6,745 bases of DNA from Dehalococcoidales bacterium (GTDB lineage: Bacteria; Chloroflexota; Dehalococcoidia; Dehalococcoidales; RBG-16-60-22): NCBI GenBank assembly GCA_026416775.1, contig JAOAEN010000074.1, forward strand, positions 1 through 6,745, written 5' to 3'. The translations under genes and the position numbers were made by a program. A model generated the notes under the pieces. That model saw only the letters and a program-made list of their open reading frames with translations, searched no databases and was not told where the DNA came from. Below, one piece after another: positions 1 through 5,924 of the stretch (positions are counted from its first letter, which is position 1; the number at the start of each line of letters is the position of its first letter).

Positions 1-662
1 TGGGGTTTATCGGGCACAGGACCGAAGCGGTAGGGTGCCCTGTTGACGCTTTCGTAAGACATGTGGAACTCAAAGCCCTTACCGCGTATGTCGGTGATGG
101 CACCGTCATGCGTGTCCTGGTTCAGGGGGCCGTAGTGCCAGGGGCCGTTACGCGTGAAGGCAAGGGGCTGGACATACTCGCGGTATTTCGCGCGCATGAA
201 CTCGGCGGGCTTTGCCGGCTTAGCGCTGAGGTCCAGCGTCCTTGTTGCGGTCAGGTCACGGGTGAGGGAAATCGTCATCAGGACGAACCTGTCATCCATG
301 CGGTTTACCGTCGCCGGCATGTGGGGGGTCACTTTCGGGATGACCACCGCGGTTGAAGTGGTGATCATGTGGGTTTCCCTTTCCTCGCCGATGGAGAACT
401 CACCCTCGGCACCCAGGTAGCCCTCATCATAGGTGTCCAGCCCCATGAAGACCATCACCTGGTCGTAATCATGCACCTCGGCATGGTAGGGGGTACTTCC
501 GATCCTGCCCGCCGCCCAGAAAATTCCGTACTGGATGTTGAGGTCGTAGCCGAGAAGATCCGCATCCATCTCGGTACCCTGCCGGAAGCTTCCTATCCCG
601 AAGTCCCGGAAGGTGAGGGGTTTGATGAAATGCCCGTATTTTGTCTGCTTTGCCCTTGCCAT
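1..662 (-). CDS. Cupin-like protein of unknown function, N-terminal part (runs off left edge)
   Basis: The frame is open from an ATG at 662 to the window edge, giving 220 codons without a stop. The start is well supported: GGAGG lies at 671-675, eight bases upstream, and a promoter precedes it. Residues 44-135 read as a run of short beta strands typical of a cupin barrel. A first motif at about 55-73 (G55, H60, E62, H64, Q68, G74) loosely resembles the HxH...E metal site. A second motif at 109-116 (PKVTPHMP, H114) matches the usual proline-x-x-x-x-histidine strand. Residues 195-220 (GFEFHMSYESVNRAPYRFGP) may begin a second, similar barrel, so the full protein could be a bicupin. The first motif departs from the classical one, so metal binding is uncertain. 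There is no signal peptide or membrane segment, so it is probably cytoplasmic. Substrate and reaction are unknown. It lies downstream of the minus-strand permease genes but appears to be transcribed separately. The cupin fold is an inference from motifs. Confidence 0.8.
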   Translation of the reverse strand, partial: MARAKQTKYGHFIKPLTFRDFGIGSFRQGTEMDADLLGYDLNIQYGIFWAAGRIGSTPYHAEVHDYDQVMVFMGLDTYDEGYLGAEGEFSIGEERETHMITTSTAVVIPKVTPHMPATVNRMDDRFVLMTISLTRDLTATRTLDLSAKPAKPAEFMRAKYREYVQPLAFTRNGPWHYGPLNQDTHDGAITDIRGKGFEFHMSYESVNRAPYRFGPVPDKP

Positions 663-690
663 AGCTCCTGCCTCCGGAGTTTTTGAGACA

Positions 691-719
691 AGTATAGCGC
701 TTTGTCCGGCCATTAGCAA
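691..719 (-). promoter_or_regulatory. Sigma70-type promoter of the cupin-like gene
   Basis: Read on the minus strand, a -35 box TTGCTA (714-719) is followed after exactly 17 bases by a -10 box TATACT (691-696). They match the consensus at 4 of 6 and 5 of 6 positions. Transcription would begin near 684, giving a leader of about 22 bases that carries the GGAGG ribosome site. The fit of promoter, leader and ribosome site suggests the gene is expressed independently of the permease pair upstream. Confidence 0.65.
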
Positions 720-790
720 TGGAAGGAAACATAGCTGTTGTTACACGTGGTTGGTTTTTTTACTTAGCATATTGCCCCCTCTCGCACAGA

Positions 791-830
791 GTTACTTAAT
801 TGATAGTTGCGCAAGGGTATCTTAGGTAAC
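791..830. promoter_or_regulatory. Symmetric interrupted palindrome in the intergenic region, possible operator or RNA hairpin
   Basis: Three nested elements share one centre at 810/811. The outer arms are GTTACTTAA (791-799) and TTAGGTAAC (822-830), with 8 of 9 pairs complementary. The core is TTGCGCAA (807-814), an exact palindrome. The two spacers between arms and core are both 7 bases. GATA (802-805) and TATC (818-821) can also pair if the fold slips by two bases. No T-tract follows on either strand, so this is not a canonical intrinsic terminator. It lies about 70 bases upstream of the cupin-gene promoter and about 65 bases past the permease stop codon. A dimeric-regulator site or an mRNA 3'-end hairpin are both possible. 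Confidence 0.4.
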
Positions 831-893
831 CGGATGCAACGAAAGAAGACCCGTTAGGAGGTGGTGGCAAGGTGGCACAAGCCTTTCTTGTCT

Positions 894-1790
894 TCAGAGC
901 ATGCCGCGCAGGCGCGGATCCAGCGCATCGCGCAGCCCGTCGCCGACCATGTTGAAGGCGAAGACCACGATCATGATGGCAACACCCGGGAAAAACGAAA
1001 GCAGCGGATTGGTGAGAAGATAGGGGAACCCGTCGTTCACCATGGCTCCCCATGAAGGCGTGGGGGGTGTGATGCCGATGCCCAAATAGCTCAGACCCGC
1101 CTCGGCGAGGATGGCCGAGCCGATCTGCATCGTGATCAGCACGATGAGCGGGGGGAAGGCATTGGGCACAATGTGACGGAACATGAGGCGCATGTTGCTA
1201 CTACCCATTGCCCGCCCCGCCATGACATAATCGGTCTCCCTTATTGCCAGGACCTGCCCGCACATCAGACGCGCATAGGCGGGGATCATCGCCACCCCGA
1301 GGGCAATCATCACGTTCCTGAGACCGCCGCCGAGCAGCCCCGCAAGGAGCATCGCCAGCAGGATCATCGGAAAGCTCATCAGCGCATCAACCACCCTCAT
1401 GATCACCAGGTTTATCCAGGAGCCGTAAAAACCCGCTACCAGACCGAGCACCATCCCCACCACCGCGGCGATGCCCACCGCCACAAGCCCCACCATCAGA
1501 CTCATGCGCGAGCCATGGATAAGACGGCTCAGGGTGTCCCGGCCCAGGTAGTCGGTACCCAGAAGATGCTTGGCACTCGGCGGCGCCAGAGCTTCCCTCA
1601 GGTTCTGCTTGTTCGGCTCATAGGGAGAAATGAGCGGTGCCGCCGCCGCGATGATCAGAAAGAGGATCACCACGACCAGCCCGAACACGACAAGCCCGCG
1701 GCTGAGAAAAACCCTGAAGAAACGTTTTACCTCGTTCACGCGGGGGGCAGTCCCCTGTAAAACGTCCAGTTCCTGAGTCTCTTTCGTCAT
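894..1790 (-). CDS. dppC: Dipeptide/oligopeptide ABC transporter permease, DppC/OppC type (first copy)
   Basis: This 298-residue inner-membrane permease would form one half of the channel of a peptide-type ABC importer, paired with the DppB-type protein encoded just upstream. A soluble N-terminus (1-30) is followed by a first membrane helix at about 32-53. The family's periplasmic segment comes next, with LLGTDYLGRDTLSRLIHGSR at 76-95. The permease core follows, with further hydrophobic segments at about 97-122, 127-155, 157-176, 211-238 and 263-283. The ATPase-contacting EAA-type loop lies at about 185-210 (ETDYVMAGRAMG ... RHIVPN). The C-terminal MVGDGLRDALDPR is typical of the family. The start at 1790 has GGAGAG (1798-1803) seven bases upstream. 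The N-terminus is about 14 residues longer than that of the second copy. The gene follows dppB after 47 bases and is probably cotranscribed with it. Actual substrate is unknown; peptides, nickel complexes or other solutes all occur in this family. The gene symbol reflects family membership only. Confidence 0.95.
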   Translation of the reverse strand: MTKETQELDVLQGTAPRVNEVKRFFRVFLSRGLVVFGLVVVILFLIIAAAAPLISPYEPNKQNLREALAPPSAKHLLGTDYLGRDTLSRLIHGSRMSLMVGLVAVGIAAVVGMVLGLVAGFYGSWINLVIMRVVDALMSFPMILLAMLLAGLLGGGLRNVMIALGVAMIPAYARLMCGQVLAIRETDYVMAGRAMGSSNMRLMFRHIVPNAFPPLIVLITMQIGSAILAEAGLSYLGIGITPPTPSWGAMVNDGFPYLLTNPLLSFFPGVAIMIVVFAFNMVGDGLRDALDPRLRGML

Positions 1791-1837
1791 AGAATTACTC
1801 TCCGCGTCGTTTCAAAGGTATTCCACCGCCGAGGCGC

Positions 1838-2794
1838 CTACGTGTACCTGATCCTGGGGTCAAGCCAGCCGTAAGAGATGTCAACAAGGAGGTTTGTGAA
1901 CACGACCACCGCGGTCAGGATAAGCGTGGTACCCTGCACGTAGGGATAGTCATGCTGGAAGAGGGCATCCACCGTGAGCCGTCCCATGCCGGGGATATTG
2001 AAGACCTGCTCCACCAGCACCGACCCACCCACGATCATGGGTATCCCCATCCCCGCCAGTGTTACGATCGGGATCAGACTGTTCTTCAGGGCGTGCCTCG
2101 CGATGACCGCCCGCTCGGTAAGCCCCTTGGACCAGGCGGTGCGGATGTAGTCCTGCCTCAAGATTTCAAGCATGCTGGAACGCGCCTGCCGGGCGTTACT
2201 GGCGATCGGGAAAACGGCAAGGCAGATCACCGGCATGATGATCTGCTTCGTGTTCAGGACAAAGTTCTCCACGGGAGAGGTATATCCCATGGCAGGCAGC
2301 CAGTGCAGCCGCACCGCGAATGCCCATATCATCATGATCCCGAGCCAGAAAATGGGCACCGTAATCCCGATGTTGGCAAGCGCCGTCACCACGGTATCAA
2401 GCCATGTCCCCCGCCTGATGGCGCTGATCACACCGAAGGGAATGCCGAAGACAATACCGAGCAGGAATGCCAGCCCACCGATGTGCATCGTGACGGGGAT
2501 ACGCTTTGCCACATCCTTGGTGACGCTGGTCTTTGTCAGAATTGATTTGCCGAGCTCCCCCCTGAAGACATCACCCAGCCAGTCAAAGTACTGGACAATG
2601 AAAGGACGGTCAAGCCCCGCCTCGTGCCTGATCCGCTGGAGCTCTTCCTGAGTATAGTTCTGGAGCTGGTTGGGATTGAAGAGCATGAAGAGAGGGTCAC
2701 CGGGCAGAAGACGCATCCCGAAAAACACGAGGAGCGTGACGAGAAAAACGACGATAATTGCCTGAATTACCCTGCGTATAATATAAGCTAACAT
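1838..2794 (-). CDS. dppB: Dipeptide/oligopeptide ABC transporter permease, DppB/OppB type (first copy)
   Basis: This 318-residue inner-membrane permease partners the DppC-type protein downstream. It begins with the family signature: an N-terminal helix (about 8-28), then RLLPGDP (28-34). The conserved FDWLGDVFRGELGKS follows at 70-84. Further hydrophobic segments lie at about 102-124, 135-160, 184-198, 238-260 and 286-306. The ATPase-contacting EAA-type loop is at 213-242 (RQDYIRTAWSKGL ... KNSLIP), and the protein ends in SYGWLDPR. I chose the ATG at 2794 over an adjacent TTG at 2797. The ribosome-site-like G run lies only one base from the TTG, and the ATG gives exact N-terminal register with the second copy. 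It is gap-free against that copy, with about 190 of 318 residues identical by hand count. It is first in the minus-strand unit and, unusually, has no binding-protein gene ahead of it. Substrate is unknown. Confidence 0.95.
   Translation of the reverse strand: MLAYIIRRVIQAIIVVFLVTLLVFFGMRLLPGDPLFMLFNPNQLQNYTQEELQRIRHEAGLDRPFIVQYFDWLGDVFRGELGKSILTKTSVTKDVAKRIPVTMHIGGLAFLLGIVFGIPFGVISAIRRGTWLDTVVTALANIGITVPIFWLGIMMIWAFAVRLHWLPAMGYTSPVENFVLNTKQIIMPVICLAVFPIASNARQARSSMLEILRQDYIRTAWSKGLTERAVIARHALKNSLIPIVTLAGMGIPMIVGGSVLVEQVFNIPGMGRLTVDALFQHDYPYVQGTTLILTAVVVFTNLLVDISYGWLDPRIRYT
2364..2398 (-). repeat. 35-bp exact inverted copy of a segment of the second dppB
   Basis: The minus strand here is identical base for base to 5330-5364 on the plus strand. 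It encodes residues 133-144 of DppB (DTVVTALANIG and part of I). A second exact block of 30 bases pairs 2166-2195 (minus) with 5533-5562 (plus), encoding residues 201-210 (ARQARSSMLE). The surrounding codons differ at many third positions, so the identity is patchy. Confidence 0.9.
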
Positions 2795-2866
2795 CAAGCC
2801 CCCCGAAAAAGACGAAACGCCGGTCTGCTAATGGGAGTTACCGCTGCCAGTCTTACCGCGGGCGGA

Positions 2867-2889
2867 GCGGGCTAAAAAGCGATGCCCGC
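2867..2889 (-). promoter_or_regulatory. Possible hairpin in the leader of the minus-strand permease mRNA
   Basis: GCGGGC (2867-2872) and GCCCGC (2884-2889) form a perfect 6-bp stem around an 11-base loop. It falls inside the predicted leader of the minus-strand dppB transcript, about 75 bases before the start codon. No T-tract follows the stem in the direction of transcription, so termination is not indicated. Confidence 0.25.
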
Positions 2890-2904
2890 AACCGACCCTG
2901 AACC

Positions 2905-2987
2905 CTGGTCTTTACCACGGTCTGTATTATTTTACACAATATCCTTCGCAGCCGCAAAAAGCGGCGGATGCGGTAGAAAAAGACCAG
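2905..2987. repeat. Inverted repeat flanking the minus-strand promoter, with an inner hairpin
   Basis: CTGGTCTTT (2905-2913) and AAAGACCAG (2979-2987) are perfect 9-base inverted copies separated by 65 bases. They bracket the candidate minus-strand promoter, so both arms cannot sit in one transcript from it. A DNA-binding role would fit better than an RNA stem. Inside lies GCCGC-AAAAA-GCGGC (2951-2965), extended outwards by CGCA (2947-2950) and TGCG (2969-2972) with a 3-base bulge. This inner hairpin covers the putative -35 box. No regulator gene is in the window to name as the ligand. Confidence 0.4.
2929..2957 (-). promoter_or_regulatory. Candidate promoter for the minus-strand permease pair
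   Basis: On the minus strand, TTGCGG (2952-2957) and TAAAAT (2929-2934) are separated by exactly 17 bases. The -10 box matches at 5 of 6 positions, the -35 box at only 3 of 6. Transcription would begin near 2922, giving a leader of about 128 bases before the ATG at 2794. The weak -35 box lies inside a small palindrome, which would suit a regulated promoter. Confidence 0.4.
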
Positions 2988-3021
2988 AGGTAGAGGCATT
3001 TTTCCAGGCTGCGCCCGGGCA

Positions 3022-3050
3022 TTGACAAGTCCGGGTAAAAGTTTTATCCT
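3022..3050 (+). promoter_or_regulatory. Sigma70-type promoter of the binding protein-permease operon
   Basis: A perfect -35 box TTGACA (3022-3027) is followed after exactly 17 bases by TATCCT (3045-3050), which matches the -10 consensus at 4 of 6 positions. Transcription would begin near 3057. The predicted leader to the ATG at 3191 is about 134 bases. The start points of the two divergent transcripts would lie about 135 bases apart, so one regulator could act on both. Confidence 0.65.
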
Positions 3051-3058
3051 AATAAAAA

Positions 3059-3085
3059 CATTTCACTTTTGGAAACTTCATTTCA
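3059..3085 (+). repeat. Direct repeat CATTTCA at the start of the binding-protein leader
   Basis: CATTTCA occurs at 3059-3065 and again at 3079-3085, with a 20-base period close to two turns of the helix. The copies fall at about +3 and +23 from the predicted start point. This placement would suit a repressor site, but a 7-base AT-rich repeat can arise by chance. The rest of the leader (3086-3176) shows no recognisable riboswitch. Confidence 0.25.
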
Positions 3086-3176
3086 TTCTGCGGAAAATTT
3101 TACCAGAGAAAGGAGGCAGCAGGGGCAAAAAGCGGGTGTTAAATGACTGACAAAAGCTAATTACGGATTTACAAAC

Positions 3177-3182
3177 GGAGGG
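3177..3182 (+). promoter_or_regulatory. Ribosome binding site of the binding-protein gene
   Basis: GGAGGG lies eight bases upstream of the ATG at 3191, a near-ideal match and spacing. It fixes the start and suggests strong translation. A second purine-rich site, AGGAGG (3111-3116), lies farther upstream in the leader but has no start codon at a workable distance. Confidence 0.8.
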
Positions 3183-3190
3183 AAAAAGCG

Positions 3191-4819
3191 ATGAAGAGTT
3201 GGTGCAGGGCACTGGTAACGCTGGTGCTGGGGCTGGTGGTGATTGCTCTCGGTGTGGCGTACGGGTGTGCCAAGGAGGAAAAGGGAGCAACCCCGACACC
3301 GGTAGCACCCACCGTTACCACCACAAAGACGGTAGCTTCCACCGCCACGGTGGTTGCCACTGTCACCGCCACTCCCACCGCAGGGGCAGAACAGCCGCAG
3401 AAAGGCGGCACGCTGCGGATCATCTGGAGCAACACCCCGGCATCCGGCTTTGGCTTCGCCCCGAAGATCTTCGGTGGCGAGGGCTTTGCCGCCGACCCGG
3501 CAATGGAAAGCCTCATGGAATCCAAGTTCACGGGCGGCGAGTTCGTCATGCGGCTGGCTACCGGGTATGACATTTCCGATGACGGGCTCTCCATCACCTT
3601 TACCCTGAGAAGGGGTGTCAAGTTCCATGACGGCACCGATTTCGATGCCGAGGCAGTCAAGTTCAATTTTGACGCTATGATGGAAGCCGGCCGGCTTTCC
3701 AAGAACATCAAGTCGGTAGAAGTTGTTGATAAATACACCGTCAAATTTGTCCTTGAGAAATGGCGCAATACCGCCCTGGGCACTATCGGCGGGGTGGTCA
3801 TCGCCTCACCGACTGCGGTCAGGAAAAACGGCGTTGACTGGGCGGCTACCCATGCCGTGGGCACCGGGCCCTTCAAGCAGGTCTCCTACGAGCCGGACGT
3901 CAAGATCCGCCTTGAGAGGTTTGACGGCTACTGGGGAGAAAAGGCCTACCTTGATGCCATTGAGGGTACTTTTATTGCCGACCCCGTAACGCAGGTCATG
4001 GCGATGCAGGCGGGGCAGGGTGATGTGACGCATTCCCGGCAGGCAAAAGTCATCTATGACCTCAAGCAGGCGGGCTTTAACATCCTGCAGAACTACATGG
4101 GCATGGTCGCCGCCAACTTTGACAGCCGCAACCCCAACTCCCCCTGGGCGAACCTGAAGGTGCGGCAGGCGTTTGATTATGCGGTAAACAAGCAGGCAAT
4201 CGTAGATACACTGGGCTATGGCTACTGGAAGGTCGCCTACCAGTTTGCCCTCCCCGGGCAGAACGGCTACCTTGACGACATCGTGCCGCGCGAGTATAAC
4301 CCGGACAAAGCAAAACAGCTCCTTGCCGAGGCGGGCTACCCGAACGGCTTCCGCACCAAGCTCATCCACGCCATCGGTGATTTTGAAGACGGTGCCGTTG
4401 CCGTCCAGAGAGACCTGGCAAAGGTAGGCATCACCGCCGATATTGAGAAGGTGGACTGGGCAAAGTGGGGCGCAATGCGCCAGCAGGGCTGGGAAGGCAT
4501 CTTCCTCACCGGCTCGGGCATCATCGCCAACTGGAACAGCCTTATGGAAGCATACTTTGCCGTCGGGCGCACCGAGATGTACAGCATCCTGAGACCCGAG
4601 GGCTTCCAGGACCTCATCGAGCAGGCACTCTCCGCCAGGCCGGAAAACCCCGAGCTCACCAAGGCAACCGCCAGGGTGGTATACGACATGGTGCTCTGGT
4701 CGCCGATCAAGTTCCATGGTGATAACTACGCCTACACCAGCAAGGTACACGGGCTCAACTTCGGCACCTACGGTCAGTGGGGTGCCTTTGACTCAGAAAA
4801 GGTCTGGCTGAGTAAGTAA
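3191..4819 (+). CDS. ABC transporter substrate-binding lipoprotein, family 5 (peptide/nickel type)
   Basis: This 542-residue extracytoplasmic solute receptor would capture the ligand and hand it to a DppB/DppC permease. Residues 1-25 form a lipoprotein signal peptide: K2, R6, a hydrophobic core at 7-22, then a lipobox AYGC with lipidated C26. The Tyr at -2 and Ala at -3 are atypical for a lipobox. Residues 33-65 are a low-complexity linker with 13 Thr among Val, Ala and Pro, a tether between membrane and domain. The binding domain spans about 70-540. It has the usual family 5 segments: GGTLRI (72-77), the TFTLRRGVKFHDGTDFDAEAV region (136-156), GTGPFK (224-229), AFDYAVNKQAI (327-337) and YNPDKAKQLLAEAGYPNGF (369-387). 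Length is normal for the family. It heads the plus-strand operon and is followed by a stem-loop that may keep its mRNA in excess over the permeases. The ligand cannot be read from sequence; peptides, nickel complexes and other solutes are all known ligands in this family. Confidence 0.95.
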   Translation: MKSWCRALVTLVLGLVVIALGVAYGCAKEEKGATPTPVAPTVTTTKTVASTATVVATVTATPTAGAEQPQKGGTLRIIWSNTPASGFGFAPKIFGGEGFAADPAMESLMESKFTGGEFVMRLATGYDISDDGLSITFTLRRGVKFHDGTDFDAEAVKFNFDAMMEAGRLSKNIKSVEVVDKYTVKFVLEKWRNTALGTIGGVVIASPTAVRKNGVDWAATHAVGTGPFKQVSYEPDVKIRLERFDGYWGEKAYLDAIEGTFIADPVTQVMAMQAGQGDVTHSRQAKVIYDLKQAGFNILQNYMGMVAANFDSRNPNSPWANLKVRQAFDYAVNKQAIVDTLGYGYWKVAYQFALPGQNGYLDDIVPREYNPDKAKQLLAEAGYPNGFRTKLIHAIGDFEDGAVAVQRDLAKVGITADIEKVDWAKWGAMRQQGWEGIFLTGSGIIANWNSLMEAYFAVGRTEMYSILRPEGFQDLIEQALSARPENPELTKATARVVYDMVLWSPIKFHGDNYAYTSKVHGLNFGTYGQWGAFDSEKVWLSK

Positions 4820-4828
4820 GGTCTTTTT

Positions 4829-4891
4829 GCCAGAGGTGTATCCCGGTGGAGGCTCCGGGAGGGGCACTTGCCGGGATACACCCGGCTTTTT
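4829..4891 (+). terminator. Stem-loop with T-tract between the binding protein and dppB (terminator/attenuator)
   Basis: GGTGTATCCCGG (4835-4846) and CCGGGATACACC (4871-4882) are perfectly complementary over 12 bases around a 24-base loop. GCC (4829-4831) can pair with GGC (4884-4886) to lengthen the stem past a small internal loop. TTTTT (4887-4891) follows at once, as in a rho-independent terminator. Because the next two genes are co-oriented and have no clear promoter of their own in the 114-base gap, partial read-through is likely. In other ABC operons, intercistronic stem-loops after the binding-protein gene raise its level relative to the membrane parts by termination or by blocking 3' decay. 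Confidence 0.8.
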
Positions 4892-4933
4892 CACCCTGAT
4901 AACCCGAACCGGACGTAGCGAGGAAAGTTTGCG

Positions 4934-5890
4934 ATGGCAGCTTATGTGGTGCGCCGCCTCATCCATGCGCTCATCGTTTTCATCCTGGTCACCATCCTGG
5001 TGTTTGTCGCCGTGCGGTTACTTCCCGGGGACCCGATACTGATGCTCATCTCCAAGGCTGCCGCCGAATCAAGCACCGAGTCCCAGCTTCAGGAACTCAG
5101 GCATACCTACGGGCTGGACAGGCCGATGGTCGTGCAGTACTTCACCTGGCTGGGCGGTGTCTTCCGCGGTGACTTCGGCAAGTCCATCGCCACCGGGCGC
5201 GACGTGCTTGAGGATATCGCGCGCCGGCTTCCCATCACGCTCCATCTGGGCATCCTTGCCCTGATCATTGCGTTCTTCCTCGGGGTACCCGCCGGAATCA
5301 TCTGCGCGGTACGGCGTGGCACCTGGATCGATACCGTGGTGACGGCGCTTGCCAACATCGGGATCACGATACCCGTCTTCTGGCTCGGCGTGATGCTGAT
5401 GTACCTCTTTGCACTCAAGCTCAGGTGGCTTCCCATCTTCGGCTACACCTCGCCGTTTGATGATTTCTGGCTGAACACGAAGCAGATCGTGATGCCGGTA
5501 TGCTGCCTTGCCATAACCAGCGTGGCAACCATCGCCCGGCAGGCGCGTTCCAGCATGCTTGAGGTGATGCGCCAGGACTATGTCCGCACCGCCTGGGCAA
5601 AGGGCCTGCGCGAGAGCGGTGTCATCATCCGCCACGCAATGAAGAACGCCCTGATTCCCGTGGTGGTGCTGGTGGGGCTGGGCCTGAGCGGGATCATCGG
5701 CGGCTCGGTGCTGGTGGAAACGGTGTTCAACATCCCCGGCATGGGACGGCTCGCCGTTACCGCCATGGGGAACCAGGACTACCCGGTCATCCAGGGGATC
5801 GTCCTCTTTTTCTCCACGATGGTGCTGCTTTCCAACCTGATCGTTGACCTTTCCTACGGCTGGCTTGACCCGAGGGTGCAGTATTCGTAG
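4934..5890 (+). CDS. dppB: Dipeptide/oligopeptide ABC transporter permease, DppB/OppB type (second copy)
   Basis: This 318-residue inner-membrane permease is the same length as the first copy and aligns with it without gaps. The N-terminal helix is at about 8-28 and is followed by RLLPGDP (28-34). FTWLGGVFRGDFGKS follows at 70-84. Further hydrophobic segments lie at about 102-124, 135-161, 184-200, 236-260 and 286-306. The EAA-type loop that contacts the ATPase is at 213-242 (RQDYVRTAWAKGL ... KNALIP). VFNIPGMGRL (264-273) and the C-terminal SYGWLDPR are family hallmarks. The start at 4934 is preceded by GAGGA (4920-4924) nine bases upstream. Divergence from the first copy is greatest at 41-50, 111-120 and 291-300, that is, in a periplasmic stretch and parts of membrane helices. 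The gene lies between the binding protein and the second dppC, and probably serves as the cognate permease of that binding protein. Confidence 0.95.
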   Translation: MAAYVVRRLIHALIVFILVTILVFVAVRLLPGDPILMLISKAAAESSTESQLQELRHTYGLDRPMVVQYFTWLGGVFRGDFGKSIATGRDVLEDIARRLPITLHLGILALIIAFFLGVPAGIICAVRRGTWIDTVVTALANIGITIPVFWLGVMLMYLFALKLRWLPIFGYTSPFDDFWLNTKQIVMPVCCLAITSVATIARQARSSMLEVMRQDYVRTAWAKGLRESGVIIRHAMKNALIPVVVLVGLGLSGIIGGSVLVETVFNIPGMGRLAVTAMGNQDYPVIQGIVLFFSTMVLLSNLIVDLSYGWLDPRVQYS

Positions 5891-5924
5891 AAATTCACAG
5901 AACTTCCAGAAAAAGGTAAGAGCA

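Noticed and set aside
63..686. Three plus-strand open frames opposite the cupin-like gene
   Set aside because: The minus-strand frame has a promoter, ribosome site and coherent cupin-like pattern. The plus-strand frames overlap one another and look like noise.
744..761. CACGTG palindrome followed by a T-run, considered as a terminator or operator
   Set aside because: The palindrome is only 6 bases with no room for a hairpin loop, and the T-run lacks a stable stem upstream on the plus strand.
861..1055. Plus-strand GTG frame of 64 codons preceded by AGGAGG-like purines at about 856-862
   Set aside because: The purine run overlaps the start codon instead of lying upstream, and most of the frame is antisense to the conserved C-terminus of the first dppC.
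3136..3160. Mini-ORFs GTG-TTA-AAT-GAC-TGA and ATG-ACT-GAC-AAA-AGC-TAA in the binding-protein leader
   Set aside because: They are only 4-5 codons long and lie 19-26 bases from the nearest good ribosome site, so leader-peptide control is not supported.
3806..4750. Long open frame (314 codons) on the minus strand opposite the binding-protein gene
   Set aside because: It lies wholly antisense to a clear family 5 receptor. GC-rich codon bias keeps the opposite frame open, and its translation has no recognisable domain or membrane pattern.
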